From Candidatus Faecimonas gallistercoris (GTDB lineage: Bacteria; Bacillota_I; Bacilli_A; RF39; UBA660), in NCBI GenBank assembly GCA_018712565.1, contig DVGU01000006.1:1-41493 (forward strand): a stretch of DNA of 41,493 bases. Reading direction: 5' to 3'. The position numbers were made by a program, and so were the translations under genes. Position 1 is the stretch's first letter. Each line of letters starts with the position of its first letter. Under the pieces are notes generated by a model, which saw only the letters and a list, made by a program, of their open reading frames with translations, ran no database searches and was not told the DNA's origin. This document shows positions 27,075 to 36,605 of this stretch, in pieces.

Positions 27075-28381
27075 AATGTATCACTCTTATCATTACTGAT
27101 AAATAATCTACTAAATTCTCTTTGTGCCTCTTCCATTTCATCATTAATATTTTTGATTGCTTGTTCGATAGCATTTTTATTTTTAAATTGTGTTTTAGTA
27201 TTAGTGTTGGATAGATAATTATATAATATATCTTTTCTTGTCTGTTTTTTGTTTTTTAAGTAGTGTTTTAATATTATTTCTTGAATAATATCATTTTCTT
27301 TAATACTTTTTACACTTTTTAATTCTTTCTTATAATTATAATTTGCATGATTAACAATAGCATTATAAATATAATTATCTATATATTTGTTTTTAGAATC
27401 GATTAAAGTAGTATCAATATCAATATTCTTAATCTGATTTTCTTCATATATGTTATGAAAATAAGAGTTTATCTCATTTAAAGCATCTTTAAAATTAGCA
27501 TATTCCAATTTAAAATTAGAATTTTTTTTAGAAAAAAGATAACTCTTAATTTCTTTGGTAAGTTCTATAATTTCTTTGTTTTTTATAGAACCATATTTTA
27601 TTTTTTCTTCTTTATCTTTTCGTTCCCTATAAAGTAATTGACCTAATCTTAAAATTTTTTCTTCTAATATTAAATCCTTTTTGTTTCGCAAAAGATAATT
27701 CTTTTCATTAGGACTAAAGAACTTTTTTAACTCGGTAATTTCCTTATTAGTTTCAATTAATAAAGGTGTATAGATTTTTTCTTTTTCTATAGTATGAACT
27801 ACTTGGGCTTTTAGAAAATCAATTTCACTTTGGGTAAGTTGTCCAGATCTTCTATAACCAACTTTATTTTTAGAATAAATATAGTTAGGTTGTTTTTCCA
27901 TAAAAGAAAAGTGAAAATGAAGATTATCAGTGTCTGTATGTAGCGATAATTGATAAAACATTTTTTTAGAATCTTTAAAACCACACTTTTTAAAAAAATT
28001 AGGTAATATATTAGAAGCAAGTTCTTGTTCTAATTTATGTATATCAATATTTTCATTTATATAATCATTATTAAATGATAAGACACCTTGCCATAGGTTA
28101 GAATTTTCTAAATACTTTACTGCTTGTTTCTTTCTTTTTTCGACTTCCAATTCCGATGCAAACTTGCCATTTTCTAAAACAAGATTCATAGTATTTTCTT
28201 TATTAATTTTACCAGTATAATAGTCATACATAGACATGGCTCTTTTTTCTTCATTAGCATAATAATCATACATATCACGAACTCGTTTTTTAGACTTTTC
28301 ATTGTTTTTATATTTACTATCTGGATTATTAATAGCAAGTGTAAAGATAGAATTAAATATAACTTTAGGACTTTTAGTCAT
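27071..28381 (-). CDS. MobL/MobP-type relaxase
   Basis: Histidine motif HTDTDNLHFHFSFMEKQPNY, KYLENSNLWQGVLSF upstream, then a long helical C-terminus. Confidence 0.82.
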   Translation of the reverse strand: MTKSPKVIFNSIFTLAINNPDSKYKNNEKSKKRVRDMYDYYANEEKRAMSMYDYYTGKINKENTMNLVLENGKFASELEVEKRKKQAVKYLENSNLWQGVLSFNNDYINENIDIHKLEQELASNILPNFFKKCGFKDSKKMFYQLSLHTDTDNLHFHFSFMEKQPNYIYSKNKVGYRRSGQLTQSEIDFLKAQVVHTIEKEKIYTPLLIETNKEITELKKFFSPNEKNYLLRNKKDLILEEKILRLGQLLYRERKDKEEKIKYGSIKNKEIIELTKEIKSYLFSKKNSNFKLEYANFKDALNEINSYFHNIYEENQIKNIDIDTTLIDSKNKYIDNYIYNAIVNHANYNYKKELKSVKSIKENDIIQEIILKHYLKNKKQTRKDILYNYLSNTNTKTQFKNKNAIEQAIKNINDEMEEAQREFSRLFISNDKSDTL

Positions 28382-28691
28382 TTATATAATTATTCCTTAT
28401 CTTTTTATTAAATTCATTTAAGGGCTTACTTTGTTTAGGATCAGTTATATTATCAAAATCCATATCTGAATATATTTGCTCTTCTAAAGATAGCATTATT
28501 TTTTGTTTCTTGATTATATATTCAATATTTCTTTCAATAGTAGATAATCTATCTAAAACATCAGTACCATTTAAAGCATTAATACATAATTCACATACCG
28601 CTCTTGAAAAAGACATATTATTCTTATCAGCATAAGATTTTATCTTTAAATATTCTTCATTCGTAAAATAAATGTGTTTATCTATTGTCAT
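28374..28691 (-). CDS. Relaxosome accessory/MobC-like small protein
   Basis: IYFTNEEYLKIKSYADKNNMSFSRAVCELCINAL; overlaps relaxase start. Confidence 0.6.
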   Translation of the reverse strand: MTIDKHIYFTNEEYLKIKSYADKNNMSFSRAVCELCINALNGTDVLDRLSTIERNIEYIIKKQKIMLSLEEQIYSDMDFDNITDPKQSKPLNEFNKKIRNNYIND

Positions 28692-29079
28692 TGATATTTA
28701 ATTCCTTTAGTTTAGATAGAACAAAATCCATTAACTGCATTTTCATGGTATCATAAACTATCTTTTTATCTTTAACACAAGTAATACTTTGATAATATTC
28801 ATCTTCTGGAAGAAAATATCTTATACCAAACTTTTTATAATTATCAACCCAGTCCTTGATTCTTCTTTGTGGTAATTTAGGATGAAGTATATTAACATCA
28901 AATCCAGCACGAGAAAATATCTCACGAGCAGAGAGTTCTGGAAACTTGAATCTCATCATAATAACCCATAATTTAAAAAGTGGATCGTATTCAATTTCTC
29001 GTTTGTATTTTACTTTTCTAACAAAAATATTTTGTTCAAGTATTTTTATTTCATTGTCTGTATATAGGCGAACTTTCAT
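28678..29079 (-). CDS. Hypothetical ICE protein, HTH-like
   Basis: FPELSAREIFSRAGFDVNILHPKLPQRRIKDWVDNYKKFG; operonic position. Confidence 0.5.
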   Translation of the reverse strand: MKVRLYTDNEIKILEQNIFVRKVKYKREIEYDPLFKLWVIMMRFKFPELSAREIFSRAGFDVNILHPKLPQRRIKDWVDNYKKFGIRYFLPEDEYYQSITCVKDKKIVYDTMKMQLMDFVLSKLKELNINDNR

Positions 29080-29540
29080 TAATCTATATCCCTACCATTA
29101 TCATAGTTTTTAATCTCATATTCTAAATCATCATTAAAAGTATCGCTTCTTAAAATATTATCTGCAATTTCTCTAATATCTTCAAACTCTAAATTCACTT
29201 TTAATGATTTAGCATTTTCACAAACAATTCTTTCAACTTGAGTAAGTAAATTTCCCCAGTAAAATACCATATCAAAATCCTTATCGCCATCACTTTGTTC
29301 ACTAATAAATAAGTCAGCCACATTTTCATTGTCTTTTATGCACTCAATAATATCATCTAAATTATCTAATATATACTTTTGTGATTCTCCATCAAAATCA
29401 TTTAAATATCCATTTAATGAAACAGAATAATTAAATTCACTTGTTTGATCCATACCATAATTAATAATATCATTTGCAATTAATTTATTTATTGATAATT
29501 TCATTTTCATAACCTCCTTGTAACATATCAATATAACCAA
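29079..29540 (-). CDS. Hypothetical ICE protein (likely starts at internal MKMKLSINKL, ~29510)
   Basis: AAGGAGGTTATG RBS precedes MKMKLSINKL. Confidence 0.55.
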   Translation of the reverse strand: MVILICYKEVMKMKLSINKLIANDIINYGMDQTSEFNYSVSLNGYLNDFDGESQKYILDNLDDIIECIKDNENVADLFISEQSDGDKDFDMVFYWGNLLTQVERIVCENAKSLKVNLEFEDIREIADNILRSDTFNDDLEYEIKNYDNGRDID

Positions 29541-29649
29541 TTTCTAATAACTGTATTATCATTTTAGTAACAGATACATTATAGAAATTAGCCATTAATT
29601 TTATACGATCATATAATTCTATCGGTAATTTTAAATTAAATCTTCTCAT
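29485..29649 (-). CDS. RHH/CopG-like small DNA-binding protein (54 aa)
   Basis: Hand translation MRRFNLKLPIELYDRIKLMANFYNVSVTKMIIQLLEIGYIDMLQGGYENEIINK; below the ORF-track cutoff; RBS AAAGGAGG. Confidence 0.7.
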   Translation of the reverse strand: MRRFNLKLPIELYDRIKLMANFYNVSVTKMIIQLLEIGYIDMLQGGYENEIINK

Positions 29650-29667
29650 ATATTCCTCCTTTGTAAT

Positions 29668-29881
29668 AGGATGAAAAGCCCCTTAATATTGGCATAATAT
29701 AAAAAGCAGGATAAGATAAATGCACACTCACATAAACTTATTCCTTATTTCATAAGGGTTTATGTAGGTGCATTTCTTATTTTGCACTTGCAAAATTCAT
29801 CCTACTTTATAGGTTGATTAAAAGGATAAAATCTCTTAATCATATATATTAAGGGGCTTTTATAGTAGGGCTTTTCATCCT
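29668..29881. repeat. ~214-bp multi-hairpin region (candidate oriT or structured RNA)
   Basis: Outer 14-bp and 16-bp inverted repeats plus nested hairpins; see findings. Confidence 0.7.
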
Positions 29882-29917
29882 AAATATTTATTTTTCCAAG
29901 TTTTTATAGGATGGTAA

Positions 29918-30820
29918 TTAATATGTCGGTCTTAACGGTAAATCTGGTTGATCAAAACTAGGGGTAGAATCTATTTCATAAGTAAAATCAATTAAACTCA
30001 TACCATCAACAACTTCATTATTTAATGAAACTTGATAATGTAAATGATCCCCAGTCGAGTAACCAGTAGTTCCAACACTTGCAATTACTTGTCCTTTTGT
30101 TACAGTATCACCAACAGCAACTTGAGAACTGTTAGGATATAAATGTCCATACAAGACTGTGTAAGTCAATTCATTTACTTCACAATTTATTTTAATTATA
30201 TTTCCACCTTGAGTATCGCTCGTATCTATGGTATTAGTTGAATATGGAAAATCAACTGTTTCAACAGTACCATCACATACGGAATAAACTGGTGTCCGAG
30301 CCGAATTTGCTAAATCCCATGCCGAATGAACATCAGATTCACCATACACAATTCTTTCTTCTTTGAAAAAACTAGTTATAGTAGAACTAGCAAAATCAAT
30401 GGGTGGAGCAAATGGCTTGGCTTGTTCTTCATCTATTTGTCCACTATCAACGATATTATCTTCTTTACATACTTCTAAAACTTTATATTTTTGAATTTCA
30501 CATACTTGGCTAATTGGTAGTTGTCTTTTTAGTTCACTATCTAAATTATCCGTATATATTTCACTAAAAGTCAAAGAGTTATCGGCTAAATAAAAGTATA
30601 ATATTCTTTCTAAAGATACATAACCATTTTTGGATTTTATGTTTTCGTTTAAGACTTTTTTATATTCTTCTGCATAACCACTATTATTTTCTATATAGCC
30701 ATCTGTTATATTTGCACCGAAGAAGTCTAATATCATTAAGACTGGTATTAAAATAATAAAACCAATAAGAAACAAACCACCAGTTGATCCTAAAAGTATG
30801 GATATTATTTTTTTCTTCAT
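29918..30820 (-). CDS. Membrane-anchored M23 metallopeptidase (transfer-associated)
   Basis: N-terminal TM; HSAWDLANSARTPVYSVCDGTV ... NIIKINCEVNELTYTVLYGHL ... GDHLHYQV. Confidence 0.88.
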   Translation of the reverse strand: MKKKIISILLGSTGGLFLIGFIILIPVLMILDFFGANITDGYIENNSGYAEEYKKVLNENIKSKNGYVSLERILYFYLADNSLTFSEIYTDNLDSELKRQLPISQVCEIQKYKVLEVCKEDNIVDSGQIDEEQAKPFAPPIDFASSTITSFFKEERIVYGESDVHSAWDLANSARTPVYSVCDGTVETVDFPYSTNTIDTSDTQGGNIIKINCEVNELTYTVLYGHLYPNSSQVAVGDTVTKGQVIASVGTTGYSTGDHLHYQVSLNNEVVDGMSLIDFTYEIDSTPSFDQPDLPLRPTY

Positions 30821-31575
30821 TAAATATCCATTTCTTTATCTTTTTCTAAAGTCTTTGAATATTGATTAAGTTCTACTAATAAGTTAGTGGCTTCCTTATA
30901 CAAATCATTTATATCATGATTACTTAAATCACTTTCACTAGTAAAATAATGAATATCATTGCAAAGAGCATCAATTATATCATAAGCACCAGATACAGTT
31001 TGTAAATGCTTTTTGGTATCTTCAAAAGCAATTTCTTCATTGTCATAAGAATCTTGAAACTCATACGGATCAAAATCTTTAGCATACTGAACTATTCTTG
31101 TTACTAATTTATCTAAATAAATATCATTATTATTTTGTGGTATATCAATAATATTTTTTTCAAGCAAAGCATCTTCTAACTCGATGAACTCTACATTTGT
31201 TTTATCTAAATCAATAACACCATATTTCCATTTACCATCTTCAAATAAGTACAAATAATCCATAGAGTTTTTTACCAGTTCTTCTTTTGTGCGATTTATT
31301 TCATAATGTAGTTCTTCACCACGATCACGATGATATGCAACAGTTACATCATCTTGTCTATTATCAAAATTATGTTCTTTAGTAGTGTCTGGAAAAACAT
31401 ACTTTCCTAAAACAGATATATCCCCTAAAGACATTAATAATTTTACTTTAGTTGGATCTTGATAATCATTATATAGAATATAACCATTGTATTCCAAATT
31501 TCCATTAGCATGACAATAAATAGATTTATATGTATTATCTTTTTGCTTCATAGCAATAGTTGACCTTATACTCAA
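30820..31575 (-). CDS. Hypothetical ICE protein
   Basis: ORF coupled to M23 gene; SIYCHANGNLEYNGYILYNDYQDPTKVKLLMSLGDIS. Confidence 0.6.
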   Translation of the reverse strand: MSIRSTIAMKQKDNTYKSIYCHANGNLEYNGYILYNDYQDPTKVKLLMSLGDISVLGKYVFPDTTKEHNFDNRQDDVTVAYHRDRGEELHYEINRTKEELVKNSMDYLYLFEDGKWKYGVIDLDKTNVEFIELEDALLEKNIIDIPQNNNDIYLDKLVTRIVQYAKDFDPYEFQDSYDNEEIAFEDTKKHLQTVSGAYDIIDALCNDIHYFTSESDLSNHDINDLYKEATNLLVELNQYSKTLEKDKEMDI

Positions 31576-31586
31576 ATTAACACCTC

Positions 31587-34031
31587 CTAATTTTCACCCA
31601 TCATTGTTCGTTCTAACTCGGTAGCACGAATCCATACTCGAAGTCTATTTTTATTATCTATATTTAGTAAAAATTCGCCTCGTTTAGCCGATAATAAAAA
31701 AGCCTTTTGAGTATCAGTCAAAGGGTTATTTTTAAATAATTCTAAATAAGCAATTAAGTCATCTTCTTTAAGCATACCTATCATAGTGTACTGACAATTA
31801 TTAAAAATTGCAGTGGCATGCCTTAATACATTAGCATTACCTACAAAGTCTTTTACACTTTGAGTGCTAACAATTAAATTAGTTGAATACTTCCTAACTC
31901 TACGAGCAAGTTGCCCAAAGTTTTTTAATACCTCGCTATTTTTCTCATCGATAAATAAATGAAACTCATCTACAATAATACTTATATGTTTTTTTCTAGT
32001 ATTTGATTTTTCATTTTGAATTTTATTAGCAACAATACTATTATTTAAATAAGTTAGTAGATTTAAAACTTGGGTATTAATTAATCTTTGATTACCACTA
32101 TATAGAAGTTCTTGTAAGTTAAAAGCGATTAAATCATTAGATAAATCAATATTTGTATGCCCATCAAAAAGGAAAGAATCTGTACCAGTTAAAAATCTGG
32201 AAACTAGTATCTCTAATTGATCGATGATTTTCTTTTTTTCATTACTTTCCAAATCTTTTTTATAAATAGGTAAATACTCATATAACTCACTAAATATTGG
32301 ATAATCACTAGGCTTTAAACTTTGTAAAGTATTAATAGAAGTATTTTTAAATATACCTTTTTTGTTATATAAAGATTCTACTACTGCAAGTAACATAACT
32401 AGTTCTTTTTCCGTAATATCTTCAAAAGCAGTTTTAAAGAAAGCCTCTAAAAAGCCTAAATGTTTGGCTAAAGGACAATCTGTTTCTTTTGTTTCTTTAT
32501 CTTCATCATCGCTAGGTATATACCTTATTTGTAGGGGATTAATAATACCACCCTTTTTAGAGTAGAGATCTATATATTCGCCCCCATTAGATAACACCAA
32601 ATTTTTATATTCATTTTCAGCATCCCAGATAAATATTTTAGTACCACGAGCATACTCATTAATAATTATCTTTTTCATAGTAAAACTCTTACCACCACCA
32701 GTAGAAGATACAATGGCTATATTGTGTGATGTCCTATGATTATTTAAAGTAAAAGGATCAAAGAATATCGGTAGCGAAGTATGTAAATCAACTCCTAGCA
32801 TATATCCTTTAGAATCATTAAAATAAGTTTTTGTAAAAGGAAAACCCGCACTTAAAGTAAGTGTAGGCAAATAAATTGAATAATCATTTAAAGAAGTAGA
32901 AGTAATATCAAAATTTTGCCAGCACTCCATTTGTCTTAATTTTGGAATATCTAATTTTATTTGGTATCTATCTACTAATCTTTTTAAATCTCTAAATGTA
33001 TTTTCTCGTTCTTTTCTAGTACCAGTTATTACTAGAGTAAGTGATACTTCTTTTATTTTCTCATCACCATTTTTAATTTCTAACATTAATTGTTGGAAGT
33101 TTTCCTTTTGAGTATCTAGTTCAGTAGCATCACTTAATTTTCTAGTAGTATTTCTATCTGATAATAAAAATTGATATTGTGAATTAACCCAACGGATTAA
33201 CTCATCTTGACTAATAGCATCTTTAATACTAATACAAGACCTAACATTTGGAACATTAAAAATTTCTTCAAAAAACAATTCATCAACAAATGGGGGAATA
33301 TTTTTAATAGTTACCATTTGTATATCATTATCATCAAACTTTAACATATTAGTTTTTTCTTGCAAATTTAATGGGGATATTAAAGATGGTAGATCACTCC
33401 ACACGAGATCATCTAGTGCTTTTGGATTCATATATAAATTAGTTAAGAATTTATATATTTCTAATCTGTTATCAATTACTTCCATATTTAGTTTAGGAGT
33501 AATATTAGAAATAATATCTTCAATTTCATCTAGTTGCTTTTCTAATATGTTTAAGTCTTTAGCAATAACCACTAAATAATAGACACTCGAAACTGTATAA
33601 TAGTTTTCTTCAAGTTCTTCAATTAGTCTTTTGCTTTCATCTAAAAGTTTATGCTTTTGAGCATCTTCTTTAAAATATTCGATTAACTCATCTAAATTAA
33701 TCTTATTATTATTTAAATTAATTTTCTGATCTAGTTTATAGCATTTTAAGGTAAGCCCTTTTATTTGATATAAACTCTTTAGAGAATAGAAGAAATTTTG
33801 TTTTTCATTTCTGCTGGCTAGAGATAAGTCTATTGCTTTAACTTCAATTAAAGATGCTACTTCACCAGTTTTTAATTCAATTAAACCATCATCAGCAACT
33901 GCTTTAACATTAGAAAAAACTTGCGAATTTTTAACTCGCTTTTTAAGTCGTTTTTTAAGTATAAACTTTGGCTTTTGTTTTTCTAGTTTATGTTTTTCTT
34001 TTTCTATAACTTTTTCTTTATTCGTTTTAAT
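31587..34031 (-). CDS. VirB4/TraE-type conjugation ATPase (ORF track starts at 33572; frame open to 34031 and beyond)
   Basis: STGGGKSFTMKKIIINEYARGTKIFIWDAENEY, IIVDEFHLFIDEKNSEVLKNFGQLARRVRKYSTNLIVSTQS. In-frame extension translates as ...EKQKPKFILKKRLKKRVKNSQVFSNVKAVADDGLIELKTGEVASLIEVKAIDLS...; no ATG/GTG/TTG before the in-frame TAA at 34065-34067. Confidence 0.88.
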   Translation of the reverse strand: MKTNKEKVIEKEKHKLEKQKPKFILKKRLKKRVKNSQVFSNVKAVADDGLIELKTGEVASLIEVKAIDLSLASRNEKQNFFYSLKSLYQIKGLTLKCYKLDQKINLNNNKINLDELIEYFKEDAQKHKLLDESKRLIEELEENYYTVSSVYYLVVIAKDLNILEKQLDEIEDIISNITPKLNMEVIDNRLEIYKFLTNLYMNPKALDDLVWSDLPSLISPLNLQEKTNMLKFDDNDIQMVTIKNIPPFVDELFFEEIFNVPNVRSCISIKDAISQDELIRWVNSQYQFLLSDRNTTRKLSDATELDTQKENFQQLMLEIKNGDEKIKEVSLTLVITGTRKERENTFRDLKRLVDRYQIKLDIPKLRQMECWQNFDITSTSLNDYSIYLPTLTLSAGFPFTKTYFNDSKGYMLGVDLHTSLPIFFDPFTLNNHRTSHNIAIVSSTGGGKSFTMKKIIINEYARGTKIFIWDAENEYKNLVLSNGGEYIDLYSKKGGIINPLQIRYIPSDDEDKETKETDCPLAKHLGFLEAFFKTAFEDITEKELVMLLAVVESLYNKKGIFKNTSINTLQSLKPSDYPIFSELYEYLPIYKKDLESNEKKKIIDQLEILVSRFLTGTDSFLFDGHTNIDLSNDLIAFNLQELLYSGNQRLINTQVLNLLTYLNNSIVANKIQNEKSNTRKKHISIIVDEFHLFIDEKNSEVLKNFGQLARRVRKYSTNLIVSTQSVKDFVGNANVLRHATAIFNNCQYTMIGMLKEDDLIAYLELFKNNPLTDTQKAFLLSAKRGEFLLNIDNKNRLRVWIRATELERTMMGEN

Positions 34032-34048
34032 ACTATCACCATCACTTT

Positions 34049-34363
34049 CTATTGTTTTATATATTTACTTATTGTTTTGATTTTACTTTCTTTTATTTCT
34101 TCGTTAAAAAAGTAATATTCTTTTGTTTTAAATAAGTATTCTATAAGAAGAATCATAATTTTATACATACGATTCTTTTTTGATAAATTTATAGGTATTA
34201 ATAGAAATGCACAAATGGATAAGAATATTAATGCTTGTATTTTTAAATTCGTAAATGCAAACATTATTAAGAAAATTACTAGCATAGGAAGTCCTATATA
34301 TAAATCAGTCATTTCTATATATTTACCTAATGTTTTTTTAATACTTTTAATTGTTATATACAT
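34049..34363 (-). CDS. PrgI-family inner membrane protein
   Basis: Two adjacent TM helices, immediately upstream of VirB4 as in Gram-positive ICEs. Confidence 0.7.
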   Translation of the reverse strand: MYITIKSIKKTLGKYIEMTDLYIGLPMLVIFLIMFAFTNLKIQALIFLSICAFLLIPINLSKKNRMYKIMILLIEYLFKTKEYYFFNEEIKESKIKTISKYIKQ

Positions 34364-34369
34364 AACTTA

Positions 34370-35731
34370 TCACTCCCTTGACCTATATCTTCGGCGATAC
34401 ATACTTCTTTGTGGCATAATAGAACTTACTGCTTCACCCATATTTTCTCGACCATGAGAACGAAGATTTTTACCTATATTAGATGGAGTTGCATTTTTAA
34501 CTTTACCACCAAATTTTTCAATGGTACTTCCAATACCACTCTTGATAGGGTTAGATGAAGTTCCACCACCACTGACTTTATTACCAAATTTCTGAATAGC
34601 ATTACCAACTTTATTGACTAATTGATTTCCACCAACTTTACCAACTGCTGATGATGCCACACCTAAACCAAATGCACCAGCACCAGTTATAGCATTACTA
34701 CCAATATGAGTAGCAGTTGACATAGCATGACCATAACTCATTAAACTCATTAATTGTTCACGACCACTATTTGCAGAAACATTACCACCAATAAATCTAT
34801 TGATTACTTGTGATCCAGTAAGTAAGAAAGTACCACAACCAATAAACATTAATGATTTTAAAGCCATATCTTTAGCAGGCGAATCTGAAAAGAAAGTTGT
34901 ACTATTAATTGACTGCATTACTATTACGGTAATACCTATAATCATCATTACAACTGCACCTTGTAAAATAAGTGATACTAACTGTTCGACTACTGCTGAT
35001 CGCCTTTGTTTGTTTCCAACAGAAGTAGCAAATACAATCGGACTTATTATGAATAAAAACAAAAATTCTATTTGTCTACGAGCAAGCATCATACCACTAA
35101 AAAATAGTGCATATAGAAAAAAGCCTCCAACAAGGATAGCCATAATCCAATTTATACTATACTTATAATCCTTTTCATCTGGCAATATCCACCTTGAAGA
35201 AGTAACATATTTATCATTATACATTCGTTTATCGGTGAAGTTATCATTTTCCAAATTCTTGGTAATATCTTCATTTTCAAATTCATCACTATTTTTATAA
35301 CCATCAGAATGACTTATATACATACCGAGCATACTATCAGATATAGTAGTACCATTGTTGCTAAAAATAGAAGAAGTATAACCACTTAATTTCATAGAAA
35401 AAGAGTTTGCTTGAGTAAATAAAAATACACTCATTAAAATAAGAACCCCACATTTTACTATTTCAATTACTATTTGATGAGTAGATAGCCCATCGTCTGG
35501 CTCTAATATTTTCATAACAAATCGCCACATAATGAAAAGGGCAAGTAGTGTTATAGCAATAGCAATGATTCCCGTATGGAAATTAGAAAATATTGTATTT
35601 TCTGATACACTATCAACAATATCATATAAATTTAATTCTTTTATGATATTAAATAAGGTATCAATTAAATTGTAGATAAAATCTATTACTGCCCAACCAA
35701 GTCGCCTAAGTAAATCTAATGCACTTAACAT
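34370..35731 (-). CDS. VirB6/TrbL-like polytopic conjugation membrane protein
   Basis: Multiple TM helices and Gly/Ser-rich C-terminal cytoplasmic tail; between VirB2-like and PrgI genes. Confidence 0.8.
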   Translation of the reverse strand: MLSALDLLRRLGWAVIDFIYNLIDTLFNIIKELNLYDIVDSVSENTIFSNFHTGIIAIAITLLALFIMWRFVMKILEPDDGLSTHQIVIEIVKCGVLILMSVFLFTQANSFSMKLSGYTSSIFSNNGTTISDSMLGMYISHSDGYKNSDEFENEDITKNLENDNFTDKRMYNDKYVTSSRWILPDEKDYKYSINWIMAILVGGFFLYALFFSGMMLARRQIEFLFLFIISPIVFATSVGNKQRRSAVVEQLVSLILQGAVVMMIIGITVIVMQSINSTTFFSDSPAKDMALKSLMFIGCGTFLLTGSQVINRFIGGNVSANSGREQLMSLMSYGHAMSTATHIGSNAITGAGAFGLGVASSAVGKVGGNQLVNKVGNAIQKFGNKVSGGGTSSNPIKSGIGSTIEKFGGKVKNATPSNIGKNLRSHGRENMGEAVSSIMPQRSMYRRRYRSRE

Positions 35732-35778
35732 ATATCAATATCCTTTTGTTTTTTAATATATAAATTCATAGACATCAC

Positions 35779-36090
35779 CTAAAATAGACCTATGATTAAG
35801 TTTACAAGTGAAATGGCTAATATAATACCAACGATACCAAACATAGTTTGTATTATTCTTTGCTTTACATGGGCTTTTCTATCGACATCAGCAACTGCAT
35901 ACATAACAAATCCAACAACTAATGATACACCAGCAAGAGCAATACCAATTCGCAAACACCAGTCTGTTACAGTTTTAATGGCTTGCAATATAGAGTCAAC
36001 ATTATAGTTGCCACCCTCTAACTTTTCGATGGCTAATAAATTCATAGAATTCCCTAAACCTTGTAGAGAATTACCTATGAACTTAATCAA
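35779..36090 (-). CDS. VirB2/TrbC-like small membrane protein
   Basis: Two TM helices (LRIGIALAGVSLVVGFVMYAV; MFGIVGIILAISLVNLIIGLF), upstream of VirB6-like gene. Confidence 0.65.
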   Translation of the reverse strand: MIKFIGNSLQGLGNSMNLLAIEKLEGGNYNVDSILQAIKTVTDWCLRIGIALAGVSLVVGFVMYAVADVDRKAHVKQRIIQTMFGIVGIILAISLVNLIIGLF

Positions 36091-36152
36091 TATACATCAC
36101 CCTTAATTTAATAATATTTCTCATAATCAATCCTCCTTTAACTTAATGAAAA

Positions 36153-36226
36153 AAAGCAATGAGTTGTGATATAATTACAACAGAGTTAGATTGCTTCGGG
36201 GCATTTTAACTCTTTTTCATTGCTTT
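36153..36226 (-). terminator. Large terminator-like stem after the SSB gene
   Basis: AAAGCAATGA/TCATTGCTTT 10-bp outer stem plus T run on the minus strand. Confidence 0.55.
36182..36217 (+). ncRNA. Candidate short antisense-strand RNA
   Basis: Extended -10 TGATATAAT (36167-36175) followed by hairpin AGAGTTA...TAACTCT and TTTTT on the plus strand. Confidence 0.4.
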
Positions 36227-36240
36227 AAATTTCAATTTAA

Positions 36241-36597
36241 TTACATATCCATTTCTTTATCTTTTTCTATTTTTTTATCTAAATTTTTAACATAGTCAAC
36301 AACAACTTTATAATCTTTAATTGTTTTTCCATCTTTTTCATAAAGTTTTGTTTCTGTTCTACCTTGAACTGCTAATTGTTCTCCTTTAGACATTTTAGAA
36401 ACATATTCAGCATTATGATCCCATAAGACACAATCAATAAAATCAGCATCATAATTACCGTCTTTATTTTTATAACTTCTAGGAACTGCAACAGTAACAT
36501 TTAATACCTTTTTACCACTATCTGTTTCTTTTAGTTCTGGATCATTTACTAATCTTCCAATAAAATATGTATTATTCAAATTACCACCTCCTTTCAA
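36241..36597 (-). CDS. ssb: Single-stranded DNA-binding protein
   Basis: NNTYFIGRLVNDPELKETDSGKKVLNVTVAVPRSYKNKDG...FIDCVLWDHNAEYVSKMSKGEQLAVQGRTET. Confidence 0.92.
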   Translation of the reverse strand: MKGGGNLNNTYFIGRLVNDPELKETDSGKKVLNVTVAVPRSYKNKDGNYDADFIDCVLWDHNAEYVSKMSKGEQLAVQGRTETKLYEKDGKTIKDYKVVVDYVKNLDKKIEKDKEMDM

Positions 36598-36605
36598 ATA
36601 AGAAA

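Noticed and set aside
27811-28020. Minus-strand 69-aa ORF inside relaxase
   Set aside because: Out-of-frame shadow of the relaxase gene.
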